Source: Erythrobacteraceae bacterium (GTDB lineage Bacteria; Pseudomonadota; Alphaproteobacteria; Sphingomonadales; Sphingomonadaceae). Taken from it: a DNA stretch of 64,000 nucleotides. The notes under the pieces were generated by a model. The model made no database searches and was not told where the DNA came from. It saw only the letters and a program-made list of their open reading frames with translations. Below, one piece after another: positions 33,377 to 42,409 of this stretch. The DNA lies in the NCBI GenBank assembly GCA_024642525.1, contig JAHEAX010000059.1, positions 310,001 to 374,000 of the forward strand, written 5' to 3'. Position numbers and translations under genes: made by a program. The first letter of the stretch is position 1, and each line of letters starts with the position of its first letter.

Positions 33377-34491
33377 CAGGCAATCTCCGCGTTTTTCTGG
33401 CCAGCACCGGTGTTGATTGCGCCGCGCTTTAATTGGTCAGCTTCGATTGATTTGAACAAGGCTGTGAAGTTGCCTTCGCCAAAGCCTTCATCCTTCTTGC
33501 GCTGGATGAATTCGAAAAAGACGGGGCCGATTGTGGTCTGTCCGAAAATCTGCAGCAGCAGACGCGGGTCGTTATTCTCGGTCGAACCGTCCAGCAGAAT
33601 CCCGCGCTTTTGCAATTCTTCCACCGGCTCGCCATGGCCGGGCAGACGTTCTTCCAGCATTTCGTAGTAAGTCGCTGGCGGCGCGCTGGCGAATGGCGTG
33701 CCGGTTGCTTTCAACTTGTCCCACGATTCATACAGGTTCTGGCTGGAAAGCGCGATGTGCTGGATGCCTTCGCCATTATATTCGCGCAGATATTCCTCGA
33801 TCTGGCCGCCGCCGCCTGCGCCTTCTTCATTCAGCGGGATGCGGATCTTGCCATCAGGTGCAGTCATCGCCTTAGAGGTGAGGCCAGTATATTCGCCCTT
33901 GATGTCGAAATAGCGGATCTCGCGGAAGTTGAAGATACGTTCGTAGAACGAAGCCCAATGGGCCATCCGGCCACCATAAACATTATGCGTCAGGTGGTCG
34001 ATAACCTGCATTCCCGCGCCGACCGGGTGGCGGTCCACGCCTTCTTCGTAAATGAAGTCGATGTCGTAAATGGACAGGCCATCGCCGTTTTCATCGGCAT
34101 AACGGTCGATCAGATAGATCAGCGAATGGCCGATTCCGCGGATTGCTGGGATGCGCAGTTCCATCGGGCCGGTTTGCGTTTCGGCTGGCTCTGCACCGCG
34201 GGCGAGCGCTTCTTCGTAGGCCTTTTTCGCATCGCGGACGCGGAAACCCATACCGCAGGCAGACGGGCCGTGTTCTGCCGCAAAATAGGCAGCAGGGCTT
34301 TTCGGTTCGTAATTGGCGATGAGATTGATACCGCCCTGGCGCCACAGCTGGACGTCCTTCGACCGGTGGCGCGCAACCATGGTAAATCCCATGGCTTCAA
34401 AAACAGGCTCCAGCTTGCCCTTTGCAGGGGCACTGAACTCGACGAATTCGAAGCCGTCGAGGCCAATCGGGTTTTCGAAAAGGTCGGCCAT
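33376..34491 (-). CDS. hppD: 4-hydroxyphenylpyruvate dioxygenase
   Basis: 371 aa. Fe(II) enzyme converting 4-hydroxyphenylpyruvate to homogentisate in tyrosine degradation. Iron ligands are His in VIDHLTHNV, His in GIQHIALSS and Glu in [10 protein letters not shown]. Also shows [10 protein letters not shown] at the N-terminus and the C-terminal gate region near [12 protein letters not shown]. Upstream of and coupled to the VOC gene. The next pathway enzymes (homogentisate dioxygenase and so on) are not in the window. Divergent from an acyl-CoA dehydrogenase. Confidence 0.96.
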   Translation of the reverse strand: MADLFENPIGLDGFEFVEFSAPAKGKLEPVFEAMGFTMVARHRSKDVQLWRQGGINLIANYEPKSPAAYFAAEHGPSACGMGFRVRDAKKAYEEALARGAEPAETQTGPMELRIPAIRGIGHSLIYLIDRYADENGDGLSIYDIDFIYEEGVDRHPVGAGMQVIDHLTHNVYGGRMAHWASFYERIFNFREIRYFDIKGEYTGLTSKAMTAPDGKIRIPLNEEGAGGGGQIEEYLREYNGEGIQHIALSSQNLYESWDKLKATGTPFASAPPATYYEMLEERLPGHGEPVEELQKRGILLDGSTENNDPRLLLQIFGQTTIGPVFFEFIQRKKDEGFGEGNFTALFKSIEADQLKRGAINTGAGQKNAEIA

Positions 34492-34625
34492 GGTCTGTCA
34501 TCCTGAACTGGTTACAATGGAAACTATATACAGCAATCACCGGGCCTTTGTCAAAGGGGCGGACTGCGGCGACCTGCATGAGAAAACCACCGCGAAATTT
34601 TCCGGTCATGATGTTAGGTAGCCTC

Positions 34626-35783
34626 ATGCAAGAGAACGAAGACCTGCAAGAGATTCGCCGGGCCGTGCGCGCCTTGTGCGAGGAATTCCCCGGTGCCTAT
34701 TGGCGCGAGAAGGACCGCGAAAGGGCCTATCCCGGCGAGTTCGTCGATGCTTTGACGAAGGCTGGTTTCCTCGCTGCTCTCATCCCTGAAGAATATGGCG
34801 GAAGCGGGCTGAAGCTGGATTCAGCCGCCGTCATCATGGAAGAAATCCAGGCATCAGGATGCAATGGGGCTGCCGCCCATGCCCAGATGTATGTCATGAA
34901 CACGCTGCTACGTTACGGCAGCGATGCGCAGAAATCAGCCTATTTACCGGCGATCGCTGCTGGTGACCTGCGCTTGCAGGCATTCGGCGTTTCAGAGCCG
35001 ACCAGCGGAACAGATACCTTATCCCTGCGCACTTTCGCGCGGCGCGACGGCGATGAATATGTAATCAGTGGCCAGAAGATATGGACCAGCCGCGCTGAAC
35101 ATTCCGACCTCATGATGCTGCTGGCGCGCACCACCCCGCGCGAGGAAGTGCAGACCAGAACCGAAGGGCTTTCGGTGTTCCTGGTCGACATGCGCGAAAT
35201 GATCGGCAACGGCATGACCATCAAGCCGATCCGCACCATGATGAACCATTCGACCACCGAGATTTTCTTCGACGATATGCGCATCCCCGCATCGGCGCTG
35301 GTTGGCGAAGAAGGGAAAGGCTTTCGCTACATCCTTTCCGGCATGAATGCAGAGCGCATCCTGATCGGTGCGGAATGTATCGGTGATGCAAAGTGGTTCA
35401 TCGAACGTGCCACCGAATATGCGAAATCACGCGAAGTGTTCGGCGCTCCAATCGGTTCGAACCAGGGTGTGCAGTTTCCCATCGCCCGATGCTACGCGCA
35501 AATGCGTGCGGCGGAATTGATGGTTCATCATGCAGCGCGCACCTATGACGGCGGCGGCAATCCGGGCGCAGAAGCGAACATGGCCAAGATGCTCGCATCA
35601 GAAGCCAGCTGGGCTGCGGCAGACATGTGCGTGCAGACGCATGGCGGCTTTGGTTTTGCAGAAGAATACGATGTCGAACGCAAATTCCGTGAGGCGCGAT
35701 TGTACATGGTGGCGCCGATTTCGACCAATCTCATTCTGAGCTATCTGGCCGAACATGTGCTCGGCCTGCCGCGTTCTTATTAG
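34626..35783 (+). CDS. Acyl-CoA dehydrogenase
   Basis: 385 aa, standard homotetramer length. Domains in order: N-terminal helices with IPEEYGGSG, beta domain with FGVSEPTSGTD and ISGQKIWTSRAEH, and C-terminal helices with AKSREVFGAPIGSNQGVQ, MCVQTHGGFGFAEEYDVERKFREARL. The catalytic Glu near the C-terminus is not obvious in the usual RDAKI/YEGT context; APISTNLILSYLAE stands there instead. Several in-frame ATGs exist upstream; MQENEDLQEIRR best fits the family. Monocistronic and divergent from hppD (134 bp). Confidence 0.9.
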   Translation: MQENEDLQEIRRAVRALCEEFPGAYWREKDRERAYPGEFVDALTKAGFLAALIPEEYGGSGLKLDSAAVIMEEIQASGCNGAAAHAQMYVMNTLLRYGSDAQKSAYLPAIAAGDLRLQAFGVSEPTSGTDTLSLRTFARRDGDEYVISGQKIWTSRAEHSDLMMLLARTTPREEVQTRTEGLSVFLVDMREMIGNGMTIKPIRTMMNHSTTEIFFDDMRIPASALVGEEGKGFRYILSGMNAERILIGAECIGDAKWFIERATEYAKSREVFGAPIGSNQGVQFPIARCYAQMRAAELMVHHAARTYDGGGNPGAEANMAKMLASEASWAAADMCVQTHGGFGFAEEYDVERKFREARLYMVAPISTNLILSYLAEHVLGLPRSY

Positions 35784-35801
35784 GCCGTTTGAAATTACAG
35801 C

Positions 35802-36155
35802 TTGAATCGGGCGGTTAACTATGATTCTGGTAACAATGTGACGCACGAAGGACACAAGATCAGCCTGCCGAAGGAAAAGGTGACCCAGGGGCTAGCCCTT
35901 GCGGTTCTGCTTCTCATCGGCGCGCTTGCCATTGTCGGCCCAAGCGGGCTGCTCGCATGGGGTGAAAACCTGCGCCTTCTGGACCAGCGCGAAGCACGCA
36001 TTGCTGTGCTTGAGAAAGAACATGAAGCGCTGGCAAACCGTGTTGCATTGCTCAACCCTGACCATGCAGACCCTGATATGGTCGGCGAACAGCTGCGCCG
36101 CGATCTTAACGTGGTGCACGAAGATGAAGTCGTTCTGATCCTCGATCACGAATAG
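35802..36155 (+). CDS. ftsB: FtsB/DivIC septum formation initiator
   Basis: Up to 117 aa; one membrane span at about residues 30-54 (LALAVLLLIGALAIVGPSGLLAWG) followed by a coiled coil with NLRLLDQREARIAVLEKE, the FtsB pattern. Short C-terminal region REVxxV-like as DLNVVHEDEVVLIL. Part of the FtsQBL cell-division complex. Two in-frame starts are possible (ATG 35802 or GTG 35838). Lies just before pdhA-pdhB, its usual place in alphaproteobacteria. Confidence 0.88.
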   Translation: MNRAVNYDSGNNVTHEGHKISLPKEKVTQGLALAVLLLIGALAIVGPSGLLAWGENLRLLDQREARIAVLEKEHEALANRVALLNPDHADPDMVGEQLRRDLNVVHEDEVVLILDHE

Positions 36156-36301
36156 TCTTTCGTGTGCGCCATGCGCGACATTGCCCTTACGGATTTCGTA
36201 TGCACAGGCGTTGCGCAGGCCGCGCGGTTGCGCCATAGCCTTTGGCGTGTGGCGGGCTGCCAAGCGCCCCGCCGGATGCAGATAATTTGAGGATTCCAGC
36301 A

Positions 36302-37384
36302 TTGGCCAAACCCGCCCGGACACGCAAAGCCGCAGCCAAGCCGAATACGGCGCAGGCAGATCCAGATTTTGTGCTGCACAGCCTTCAGGCCGCGCATGAA
36401 AAATCCCGGCGTTATGATGCCAGCGATGAAGAATTGATGGGCTTTTACGAGCAGATGCTGCTCATCCGCCGGTTCGAGGAAAAGGCCGGCCAATTGTATG
36501 GTCTCGGTCTCATCGGGGGTTTCTGCCACTTGTACATCGGACAGGAAGCCGTGGCAGTCGGCCTTCAGTCTGCGCTGGCAGAAGGCAAGGACAGCGTCAT
36601 CACAGGTTACCGCGACCATGGCCATATGCTGGCCTATGGTATCGACCCCAATGTCATCATGGCTGAACTGACTGGCCGCCAGGCCGGTATTTCCAAGGGC
36701 AAGGGCGGGTCGATGCACATGTTCTCGACCGAGCATAAATTCTACGGCGGACATGGCATCGTCGGCGCGCAGGTGGCGCTGGGCGGCGGGTTGGCTCTCG
36801 CCCATAAATATAACGAAGATGGCGGCCTGTGCCTCGCCTATTTCGGCGATGGCGCAGCCAACCAGGGCCAGGTTTATGAAACCTTCAATATGGCTGCGCT
36901 GTGGAACTTGCCGATCGTATTCGTCATCGAAAACAACGGATATGCCATGGGCACCGCAGTAAAACGCAGCTCCGCCGAAACTGAATTTTATCGCCGCGGC
37001 ACTGCATTTCGTATCCCCGGCATGGACGTAAACGGCATGGACGTGCTGGAAGTGCGCGCCGCTGCCGAATTGGCATTTGCCCATGTCCGCGCAGGCAACG
37101 GGCCGGTCCTCATGGAACTCAACACCTATCGCTATCGCGGCCATTCCATGTCCGACCCGGCCAAATACCGCAGCCGCGAAGAAGTGCAGGAACAGCGCGA
37201 TCACAATGACCCGATCGAGCGCCTGAAAAAGGAACTGATTGAACGCGGCAAGAGCGAGGACGACATCAAGGCGATCGACAAGGCAATCCGCGCCCGCGTG
37301 GCCCAGTCTGCGGATTTTGCAGAAACATCGCCCGAGCCGGAGCCGGCCGAACTGTATACTGATGTTCTGGTGGGGTCGTACTGA
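36302..37384 (+). CDS. pdhA: Pyruvate dehydrogenase E1 alpha subunit
   Basis: 360 aa. Thiamine-diphosphate-dependent decarboxylation of pyruvate with PdhB. TPP motif runs from [12 protein letters not shown] to VIENN; phosphorylation-loop-like [11 protein letters not shown] is present. An ATG at 36242 opens the frame, but GAGGA lies 8 nt before an in-frame TTG at 36302, giving [15 protein letters not shown], the usual basic N-terminus; TTG is therefore chosen. Overlaps pdhB by one base (TGATG). Confidence 0.95.
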   Translation: MAKPARTRKAAAKPNTAQADPDFVLHSLQAAHEKSRRYDASDEELMGFYEQMLLIRRFEEKAGQLYGLGLIGGFCHLYIGQEAVAVGLQSALAEGKDSVITGYRDHGHMLAYGIDPNVIMAELTGRQAGISKGKGGSMHMFSTEHKFYGGHGIVGAQVALGGGLALAHKYNEDGGLCLAYFGDGAANQGQVYETFNMAALWNLPIVFVIENNGYAMGTAVKRSSAETEFYRRGTAFRIPGMDVNGMDVLEVRAAAELAFAHVRAGNGPVLMELNTYRYRGHSMSDPAKYRSREEVQEQRDHNDPIERLKKELIERGKSEDDIKAIDKAIRARVAQSADFAETSPEPEPAELYTDVLVGSY

Positions 37385-38754
37385 TGGCGGTCGAACTGAA
37401 AATGCCCGCGCTTTCTCCTACGATGGAAGAAGGCACTCTGGCCAAATGGCTGGTCAAGGAAGGCGATACGGTCGCGCCCGGCGATATTCTCGCCGAAATC
37501 GAAACGGACAAGGCAACGATGGAATTCGAAGCCATCGACGAAGGCACCGTGGGCAAGATCATGGTGGCAGAGGGCACTGAAAACGTCCCCGTTGGCACAG
37601 TGATCGCGATGCTTTCGGGCGACGATGACGATAGTGCCGCTGCACCACCGCCGGTCGAGGATGTTGCGGGCGAGGGCAAGGATGTTGGCCGCGAACCTTC
37701 GCAGGCTGAAGTGACAAAGCCCGTTCGCGCTGAACCCAGGGCCGATCCTGAAATTCCCCATGGCACCAACATGGCCACGGTCACCGTGCGCGAAGCCTTG
37801 CGGGACGGCATGGCCGAGGAAATGCGCCGCGACGAACGCGTGTTCGTGATGGGCGAGGAAGTGGCCGAATACCAAGGCGCCTATAAGGTTACGCAGGGCC
37901 TGCTCGATGAATTCGGTCCGAAGCGTGTGATTGATACGCCAATCACCGAATATGGTTTTGCCGGCATCGGGACTGGTGCTGCGATGGGCGGATTGCGGCC
38001 TATCGTGGAATTCATGACCTTCAATTTCGCCATGCAGGCAATTGACCACATCATCAACTCTGCCGCCAAGACCAATTATATGTCCGGCGGCCAGATGCGT
38101 TGCCCCATCGTGTTCCGCGGACCCAATGGTGCTGCCAGCCGCGTAGGCGCGCAGCACAGCCAGAATTACGGCCCGTGGTATGCAAGCGTGCCCGGCCTGA
38201 TCGTGATTGCGCCCTACGATTCGTCAGATGCGAAGGGCCTGATGAAAGCGGCCATCCGCTGCGATGACCCGGTCGTTTTCCTCGAAAACGAGCTGGTCTA
38301 TGGCCGCAGCTTCGAACTTCCGGAACTGGATGACCATGTCCTGCCAATTGGCAAGGCACGCATCATGCGCGAAGGTTCGGACGTGACAATCGTGTCCTAT
38401 TCCATCGGTGTCGGCCTGTCGCTCGAAGCGGCCGAGGAACTGGCGGAGCAGGGCATCGAGGCTGAAGTGATCGACCTCAGGACCTTGCGCCCGCTCGATA
38501 AGCAGGCAGTGCTCGACAGCCTGGCAAAGACCAATCGCGTCATCGTCGCTGAAGAAGGCTGGCCAACCTGTTCGATTGCTTCGGAAATCGTCGCGCTGTG
38601 CATGGAAGAAGGTTTTGACCACCTCGATGCGCCGGTGCTGCGGGTGTGCAACGAAGATGTGCCGCTGCCATATGCGGCCAATCTGGAAAAGTTGGCATTG
38701 CTTGATACAGCGCGCATCGTCGCAGCAGCAAAGAAAGTTTGCTACGCGGAGTAG
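37384..38754 (+). CDS. pdhB: Pyruvate dehydrogenase E1 beta subunit with N-terminal lipoyl domain
   Basis: 456 aa. Residues 1-78 are a biotinyl/lipoyl domain with [13 protein letters not shown]; Lys43 is the lipoylation site. An acidic, Pro-rich linker (about 80-125) precedes the transketolase-like E1 beta domain ([15 protein letters not shown] ... [16 protein letters not shown]). A lipoyl domain on E1 beta rather than only on E2 is characteristic of many alphaproteobacteria. LipA, which makes the cofactor, is at 53.4 kb. E2 is not in the window. Confidence 0.96.
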   Translation: MAVELKMPALSPTMEEGTLAKWLVKEGDTVAPGDILAEIETDKATMEFEAIDEGTVGKIMVAEGTENVPVGTVIAMLSGDDDDSAAAPPPVEDVAGEGKDVGREPSQAEVTKPVRAEPRADPEIPHGTNMATVTVREALRDGMAEEMRRDERVFVMGEEVAEYQGAYKVTQGLLDEFGPKRVIDTPITEYGFAGIGTGAAMGGLRPIVEFMTFNFAMQAIDHIINSAAKTNYMSGGQMRCPIVFRGPNGAASRVGAQHSQNYGPWYASVPGLIVIAPYDSSDAKGLMKAAIRCDDPVVFLENELVYGRSFELPELDDHVLPIGKARIMREGSDVTIVSYSIGVGLSLEAAEELAEQGIEAEVIDLRTLRPLDKQAVLDSLAKTNRVIVAEEGWPTCSIASEIVALCMEEGFDHLDAPVLRVCNEDVPLPYAANLEKLALLDTARIVAAAKKVCYAE

Positions 38755-38767
38755 GCCGGAAACGAAT

Positions 38768-38803
38768 ACGCCGGCGATCGCGGTCTCGAGCGATCACCGG
38801 CGT
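38768..38803. terminator. Hairpin between convergent pdhB and tadE
   Basis: 14 bp stem with one mismatch, ACGCCGGCGATCGC / GCGATCACCGGCGT, 8 nt loop, 13 bp after the pdhB stop and 40 bp from the tadE stop. No T-run on either side. Confidence 0.55.
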
Positions 38804-38843
38804 CACGGCTCCCAGCCGCGCTATCCGCTTTGAGTCCGAAAGG

Positions 38844-39302
38844 TCAGGTCGCCGGAGGCACTACGGTTTCGACCACGAAAATCGGACGCGAATAATACAG
38901 CTTGGAGCCGGGAAGGTCGACGAATGGCAGCCAATCTTCCAGCGTATATTCGATTGTCAGGTTGATTTCCTTCGCGCCCACGATGCGCGAAACCGTCTCA
39001 GTTTTAGCCGTGACCGTTAGCTGATCGGTATCGAGCATATATGGCATGCCGACTGCACTGCCGCGTACCACGGACTGGATGTCGGCATTGGTGACTTCGT
39101 TGCCCTTCTGGTATTCAACCATCACATAACGGCCCGCGTCAGAAGCCACAGAACGCACTGCGTTGAAGTTTTGCATACGCTGGCCGACATGGAAAACGCC
39201 GATCATCATGGTGATGAGCAATGGTGCGAGAAGGGCGAATTCGACCATCATCGCAGCCTTGGTGTCGCGGGCGAGGCGCGTTAGAAATTTTGGCTTGTTC
39301 AT
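38844..39302 (-). CDS. TadE-family pilus assembly protein (second)
   Basis: 152 aa. N-terminal KAAMMVEFALLAPLLITMMIGVF is a TadE-type pseudopilin helix with the conserved Glu (VEFAL). The rest is a periplasmic beta-rich domain ending in FVVETVVPP. TadE proteins are minor pseudopilins of Flp/Tad pili. Its start overlaps the stop of the preceding tadE by 4 bp (ATGA). Last gene of the three-gene operon. Confidence 0.88.
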   Translation of the reverse strand: MNKPKFLTRLARDTKAAMMVEFALLAPLLITMMIGVFHVGQRMQNFNAVRSVASDAGRYVMVEYQKGNEVTNADIQSVVRGSAVGMPYMLDTDQLTVTAKTETVSRIVGAKEINLTIEYTLEDWLPFVDLPGSKLYYSRPIFVVETVVPPAT

Positions 39303-39757
39303 GACAGCTGCACCGTCCGTTCAACGTCGAAATCGATCGCATCGCCAATGCCGAAATCAGTCCACACAGGCACATATCGGTCCTGTAGCGACAGCTTGAT
39401 ATAGGAACTCACGATATCATCGGTGGCGCACTGATCGCGGGTCGCAACCGTTGTTTCGCTGGCGTTGCAGCGAAAAAATCGCGTCACTGTTACCTGGCTG
39501 TCCTTAAGGTCCATCGATTTTTCGATGATACTTTCAACCGTAGTGGTTTCGGTGACGGCACCTTGTGCGGCTGCAAGGGCGATGATCTCGCCTTCGGCAG
39601 CAGCGGTCTGCAATTCGTGCTGGCGCGAGATGATCGTGCCTGCTTCGAACGTGCCCAGAGCCAGAATAAGCAAGACTGGCGTGACGATGGCGGTTTCAAT
39701 CACCATCGTTCCGCGTTCATTGCCGAGCAGCTTTGTCGCCAGTTTCTTCATGATCAT
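39299..39757 (-). CDS. TadE-family pilus assembly protein (first)
   Basis: 152 aa. ERGTMVIETAIVTPVLLILALGTFE gives the pseudopilin helix with the conserved Glu (IETAI). An AAAEGEIIALAAAQGAV helix follows, then a domain with two Cys in RCNASETTVATRDQC that could form a disulfide. The ATG at 39757 overlaps the tadG stop (ATGA); another ATG two codons later is possible. Middle gene of the operon. Confidence 0.88.
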   Translation of the reverse strand: MIMKKLATKLLGNERGTMVIETAIVTPVLLILALGTFEAGTIISRQHELQTAAAEGEIIALAAAQGAVTETTTVESIIEKSMDLKDSQVTVTRFFRCNASETTVATRDQCATDDIVSSYIKLSLQDRYVPVWTDFGIGDAIDFDVERTVQLS

Positions 39758-41043
39758 GCCACCATCTTCACTTTGGGTGTCGAAGTGCCGACATTCGTTG
39801 ATTTGTTCGTCGGGCAAAGCGTTTCGAGCGTCGCGTTACCGCGAATGTCGATCGTATAGGCCGAGATCTGGAGGCACTGTGCCGTCACCGATGCAGTGCC
39901 GTTCACCTGCAGGTTGCCATCGGGCAGGTAAATCAGACCTTCGATCAGCGATTTCGAATTGCCGTTGAAGATGTGGCCAGGGTCGCCGGCGTTATTGTCA
40001 CGTTCTTCAAACACCAGAATATCGGACAATTCGTCTGCCTGGTCGGCATAGGGCCCGCCTGCAAAAGTGGCAGCTGATGGCGGGGTGAGAGTGAGCTTGT
40101 TGTCATTACCACTGCCGCCCAGCTTCATGCGCGCCCCGTTTCGAAGGACGAACATGACCCCGGTGCCGGTGACGTTATAATTGGCCGTTAGGTCCAGCAC
40201 GCCGCCATCGATCACGTAAATGCCGCTGGCGAGAACGGTGGTGCAGCTTACGACCAGGCCGTTGTAGGTGCCGGGTTTGAGCGAAGCCTGCTTGTTCTGA
40301 CCCTTGCCCTCGCACGCATATTTTTGCGGCGTGTCGTTGGTTGGCGGGGTCAGGTCTGCGTAAATATCTTTCAGCACGCCTTCACCGACATTTTCGACGA
40401 CGTCATCATCGTTTTCAGTTGGCGCGCTGATGCCGCCGCAGGCGACAATCACGTCTGTTTCCACCGTGGCAGAACCATCAATGGTGATGGCGTCTTCATC
40501 GCAGGACAATGCAGCAAGGCCGCACTGCGCCTTCACCGTGGCGTTACCGCCAATGGTGGTGCCGGTGCCTTCTTCAGTCAGCGAAACGAGGCATGCGTTG
40601 AAATCATAACCTTCGGCAAAGCTGGCCTGGGCAATTGCGCCAATGGTTGCAGCCTTGCCTGTCAGGAAGCTGCTGAAGGGAAGCTCGCGCGATGCCGACG
40701 CCGTGACGACGACACTGTTCTTCGTACCGCCGGCATAATCGGCAATCGTGATTGTGGGTTCGGTTGCAAATGCGGCAACAACATTGATGTTGGCATTGAA
40801 TTCCTGAAGGGCGCGGACAGAATAATTATCCGCAGACTCGTCGCGCGCCAGTGCCCATGCGCCTGCATAGGCAGCCTGGTCGACCGAATGCTGCAATTCG
40901 CGCTTCCACATATACCACTGGGTGATGTCCACGCCGTATCCGGCACCGCCGATCAGCGCCGGAATACCCAGCGCGACAAGCAGTGTGGCGTTACCGCTCT
41001 TGTTGGAGCGGAGTTTTTCGAAAAAGCGACGGATAGCCCCCAT
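39754..41043 (-). CDS. TadG-like Flp pilus-associated protein
   Basis: 429 aa. N-terminal basic residues then NKSGNATLLVALGIPALIGGAGYGVD, the TadG/TadE-like membrane helix (about 18-40), then QWYMWKRELQHSVDQAAYAGA. The rest is a large secreted beta-rich region with spaced Cys and recurring IGGNATVKAQC, IDGSATVETDV, VNGTASVTAQC and IRGNATLETLC units, suggesting a beta-solenoid. No von Willebrand A domain motif (DxSxS) is seen, unlike classical TadG. First gene of the operon, behind a CtrA-like box; no tadA, tadB, tadC or flp pilin is nearby. Confidence 0.85.
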   Translation of the reverse strand: MGAIRRFFEKLRSNKSGNATLLVALGIPALIGGAGYGVDITQWYMWKRELQHSVDQAAYAGAWALARDESADNYSVRALQEFNANINVVAAFATEPTITIADYAGGTKNSVVVTASASRELPFSSFLTGKAATIGAIAQASFAEGYDFNACLVSLTEEGTGTTIGGNATVKAQCGLAALSCDEDAITIDGSATVETDVIVACGGISAPTENDDDVVENVGEGVLKDIYADLTPPTNDTPQKYACEGKGQNKQASLKPGTYNGLVVSCTTVLASGIYVIDGGVLDLTANYNVTGTGVMFVLRNGARMKLGGSGNDNKLTLTPPSAATFAGGPYADQADELSDILVFEERDNNAGDPGHIFNGNSKSLIEGLIYLPDGNLQVNGTASVTAQCLQISAYTIDIRGNATLETLCPTNKSTNVGTSTPKVKMVA

Positions 41044-41123
41044 CGTTTGTACCTTCCCAGTCAGGATTACGTTCGATTAGACTTGCCCATATCTCATGTG
41101 TGGTAACCGCTTTCATAAACTGC

Positions 41124-41142
41124 ATGGTTAACCAGGGATTAC
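41124..41142 (-). promoter_or_regulatory. CtrA-like box upstream of the tad operon
   Basis: On the minus strand GTAA-N7-TTAACCAT, one mismatch from the TTAA-N7-TTAAC consensus, about 80-100 bp before the tadG start. CtrA is known to control pilus genes in Caulobacter, so the placement is sensible. The opposite gene's start (41178) is 36 bp away. Confidence 0.5.
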
Positions 41143-41177
41143 GGAGTTCATCAGCCGCACAAAACCGCTGATTGGCC

Positions 41178-41894
41178 ATGGCCGCGCTGATGCCGGTTGA
41201 CTTGTCAGCGGCGAAATGGCGAGAGCGGCTTATGGCTGAATTGACCCCCGATGAGCTGCCCCTAGTGATGCGTCTGGCGCTCAGCTATGCGCCTGCACGA
41301 AGCAGGCAGCCCACATTGGTAATGATGTTGCTGGACCAGCGCTTTGCCCAGTTCGTATCGCAAGCGAAGGAGCCCATTCTTGCACAGATGCGGCTGGCAT
41401 GGTGGCGTGATGAACTGGCCAAGCACCCTGACGCAAGGGCGCAGGGCGACTCTGTGCTTACCGCAATTGGTGCATTGTGGCAGGGCCATGAACTGGCACT
41501 TTCCAGCCTGGTCGATGGATGGGAGGAACTTCTGGCAGAGCCGCCGCTTCCCGAAACCGCGCCAGAAAACTTCGCAGTCGGGCGCGCCCTGTGCTTTGCC
41601 GCCATCGCGCGGATGGCGGGTGATGGTGACAGTGCAAACGACGTGTTGCTGGCTGGCAGACGCTGGGCAATGGCAGATCTTGCGGCGAAAATTTCTGATC
41701 CGGATGAAAAGGCAGTGGTGGTGGATACAGCCTTGCGCCTGGGCAAGGCAGCACCTCGTTTGCCCCGCAGCATGCGGCCATTGGCGGTGCTGGACGGTCT
41801 GGCCCGCAGCGCGCTGGAACAGGGCGGCGGGCCACTGCTGCAAGGCCGCAGAAGCATTGCCCGCGCGATGCGGCTTGGCTTGCTGGGAAACTAG
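41178..41894 (+). CDS. Squalene/phytoene synthase-like protein, non-catalytic (NDUFAF6-like)
   Basis: 238 aa helical protein. LRLAWWRDELAKHP-type block near residues 70-85 (MRLAWWRDEL) and the flanking helices match the squalene/phytoene synthase family. The two Asp-rich diphosphate-binding motifs (DxxxD) needed for prenyl transfer are absent. This recalls NDUFAF6-type proteins used in complex I assembly (comparison only). The frame opens at a TTG at 41172; the ATG at 41178 is preferred. Between the tad operon promoter and an EF-hand gene. Confidence 0.72.
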   Translation: MAALMPVDLSAAKWRERLMAELTPDELPLVMRLALSYAPARSRQPTLVMMLLDQRFAQFVSQAKEPILAQMRLAWWRDELAKHPDARAQGDSVLTAIGALWQGHELALSSLVDGWEELLAEPPLPETAPENFAVGRALCFAAIARMAGDGDSANDVLLAGRRWAMADLAAKISDPDEKAVVVDTALRLGKAAPRLPRSMRPLAVLDGLARSALEQGGGPLLQGRRSIARAMRLGLLGN

Positions 41895-41941
41895 ATTATG
41901 TTATTCAATTGGAAGATAAAAATTCCAGAAGGATAGCCTGA

Positions 41942-42400
41942 ATGAACCGATTGTTCCTTGGCGCGGTAATCGCGCTCATGCTGGTGGGCATCGGCGGTTT
42001 CTGGTGGCAGGGGCGTGCGGAAGTGGAACAGGGTGCACCGCCGCCCATGCCTGTGCAGCCAGAGGACACTCAGGACGAAATCCCCGTTGCCGATCTGGGC
42101 GATCTGGAAGGTCCGGCTCCGCCCGAAGCAACCGAACTGACGCGCGAACAGCGCCGCTTCTTTCGCTATGACAGAAACCGCGATCTGAAGATAACCCGCA
42201 ACGAAATGCTGTCATCACGCACCGATGCATTCAGGGCGCTGGACAAAGATGGCAACAACTTGCTGTCGTTCGAGGAATGGGCAGTCGCCACGGCCAGCCG
42301 GTTCGACAAGGCAGACAAGAACGGCAATCGCGAACTCACCCAGGAAGAATTCGCCACGACCCGGCCCAAGACCAAGGCAAAGCCTGTCTGCCGTTGCTGA
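41942..42400 (+). CDS. Membrane-anchored EF-hand protein
   Basis: 152 aa. One N-terminal membrane segment (LFLGAVIALMLVGIGGFWW, residues 4-22), a Pro/Glu-rich linker, then three EF-hand loops: DRNRDLKITRNE, DKDGNNLLSFEE and DKNGNRELTQEE. Each has acidic residues at loop positions 1 and 12, so calcium binding is likely. Ends with a Lys-rich CRC tail. Probably faces the periplasm. AAGGA lies 8 nt before the ATG. Function unknown; convergent with trmFO. Confidence 0.85.
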   Translation: MNRLFLGAVIALMLVGIGGFWWQGRAEVEQGAPPPMPVQPEDTQDEIPVADLGDLEGPAPPEATELTREQRRFFRYDRNRDLKITRNEMLSSRTDAFRALDKDGNNLLSFEEWAVATASRFDKADKNGNRELTQEEFATTRPKTKAKPVCRC

Positions 42401-42409
42401 CCGTGCCCG

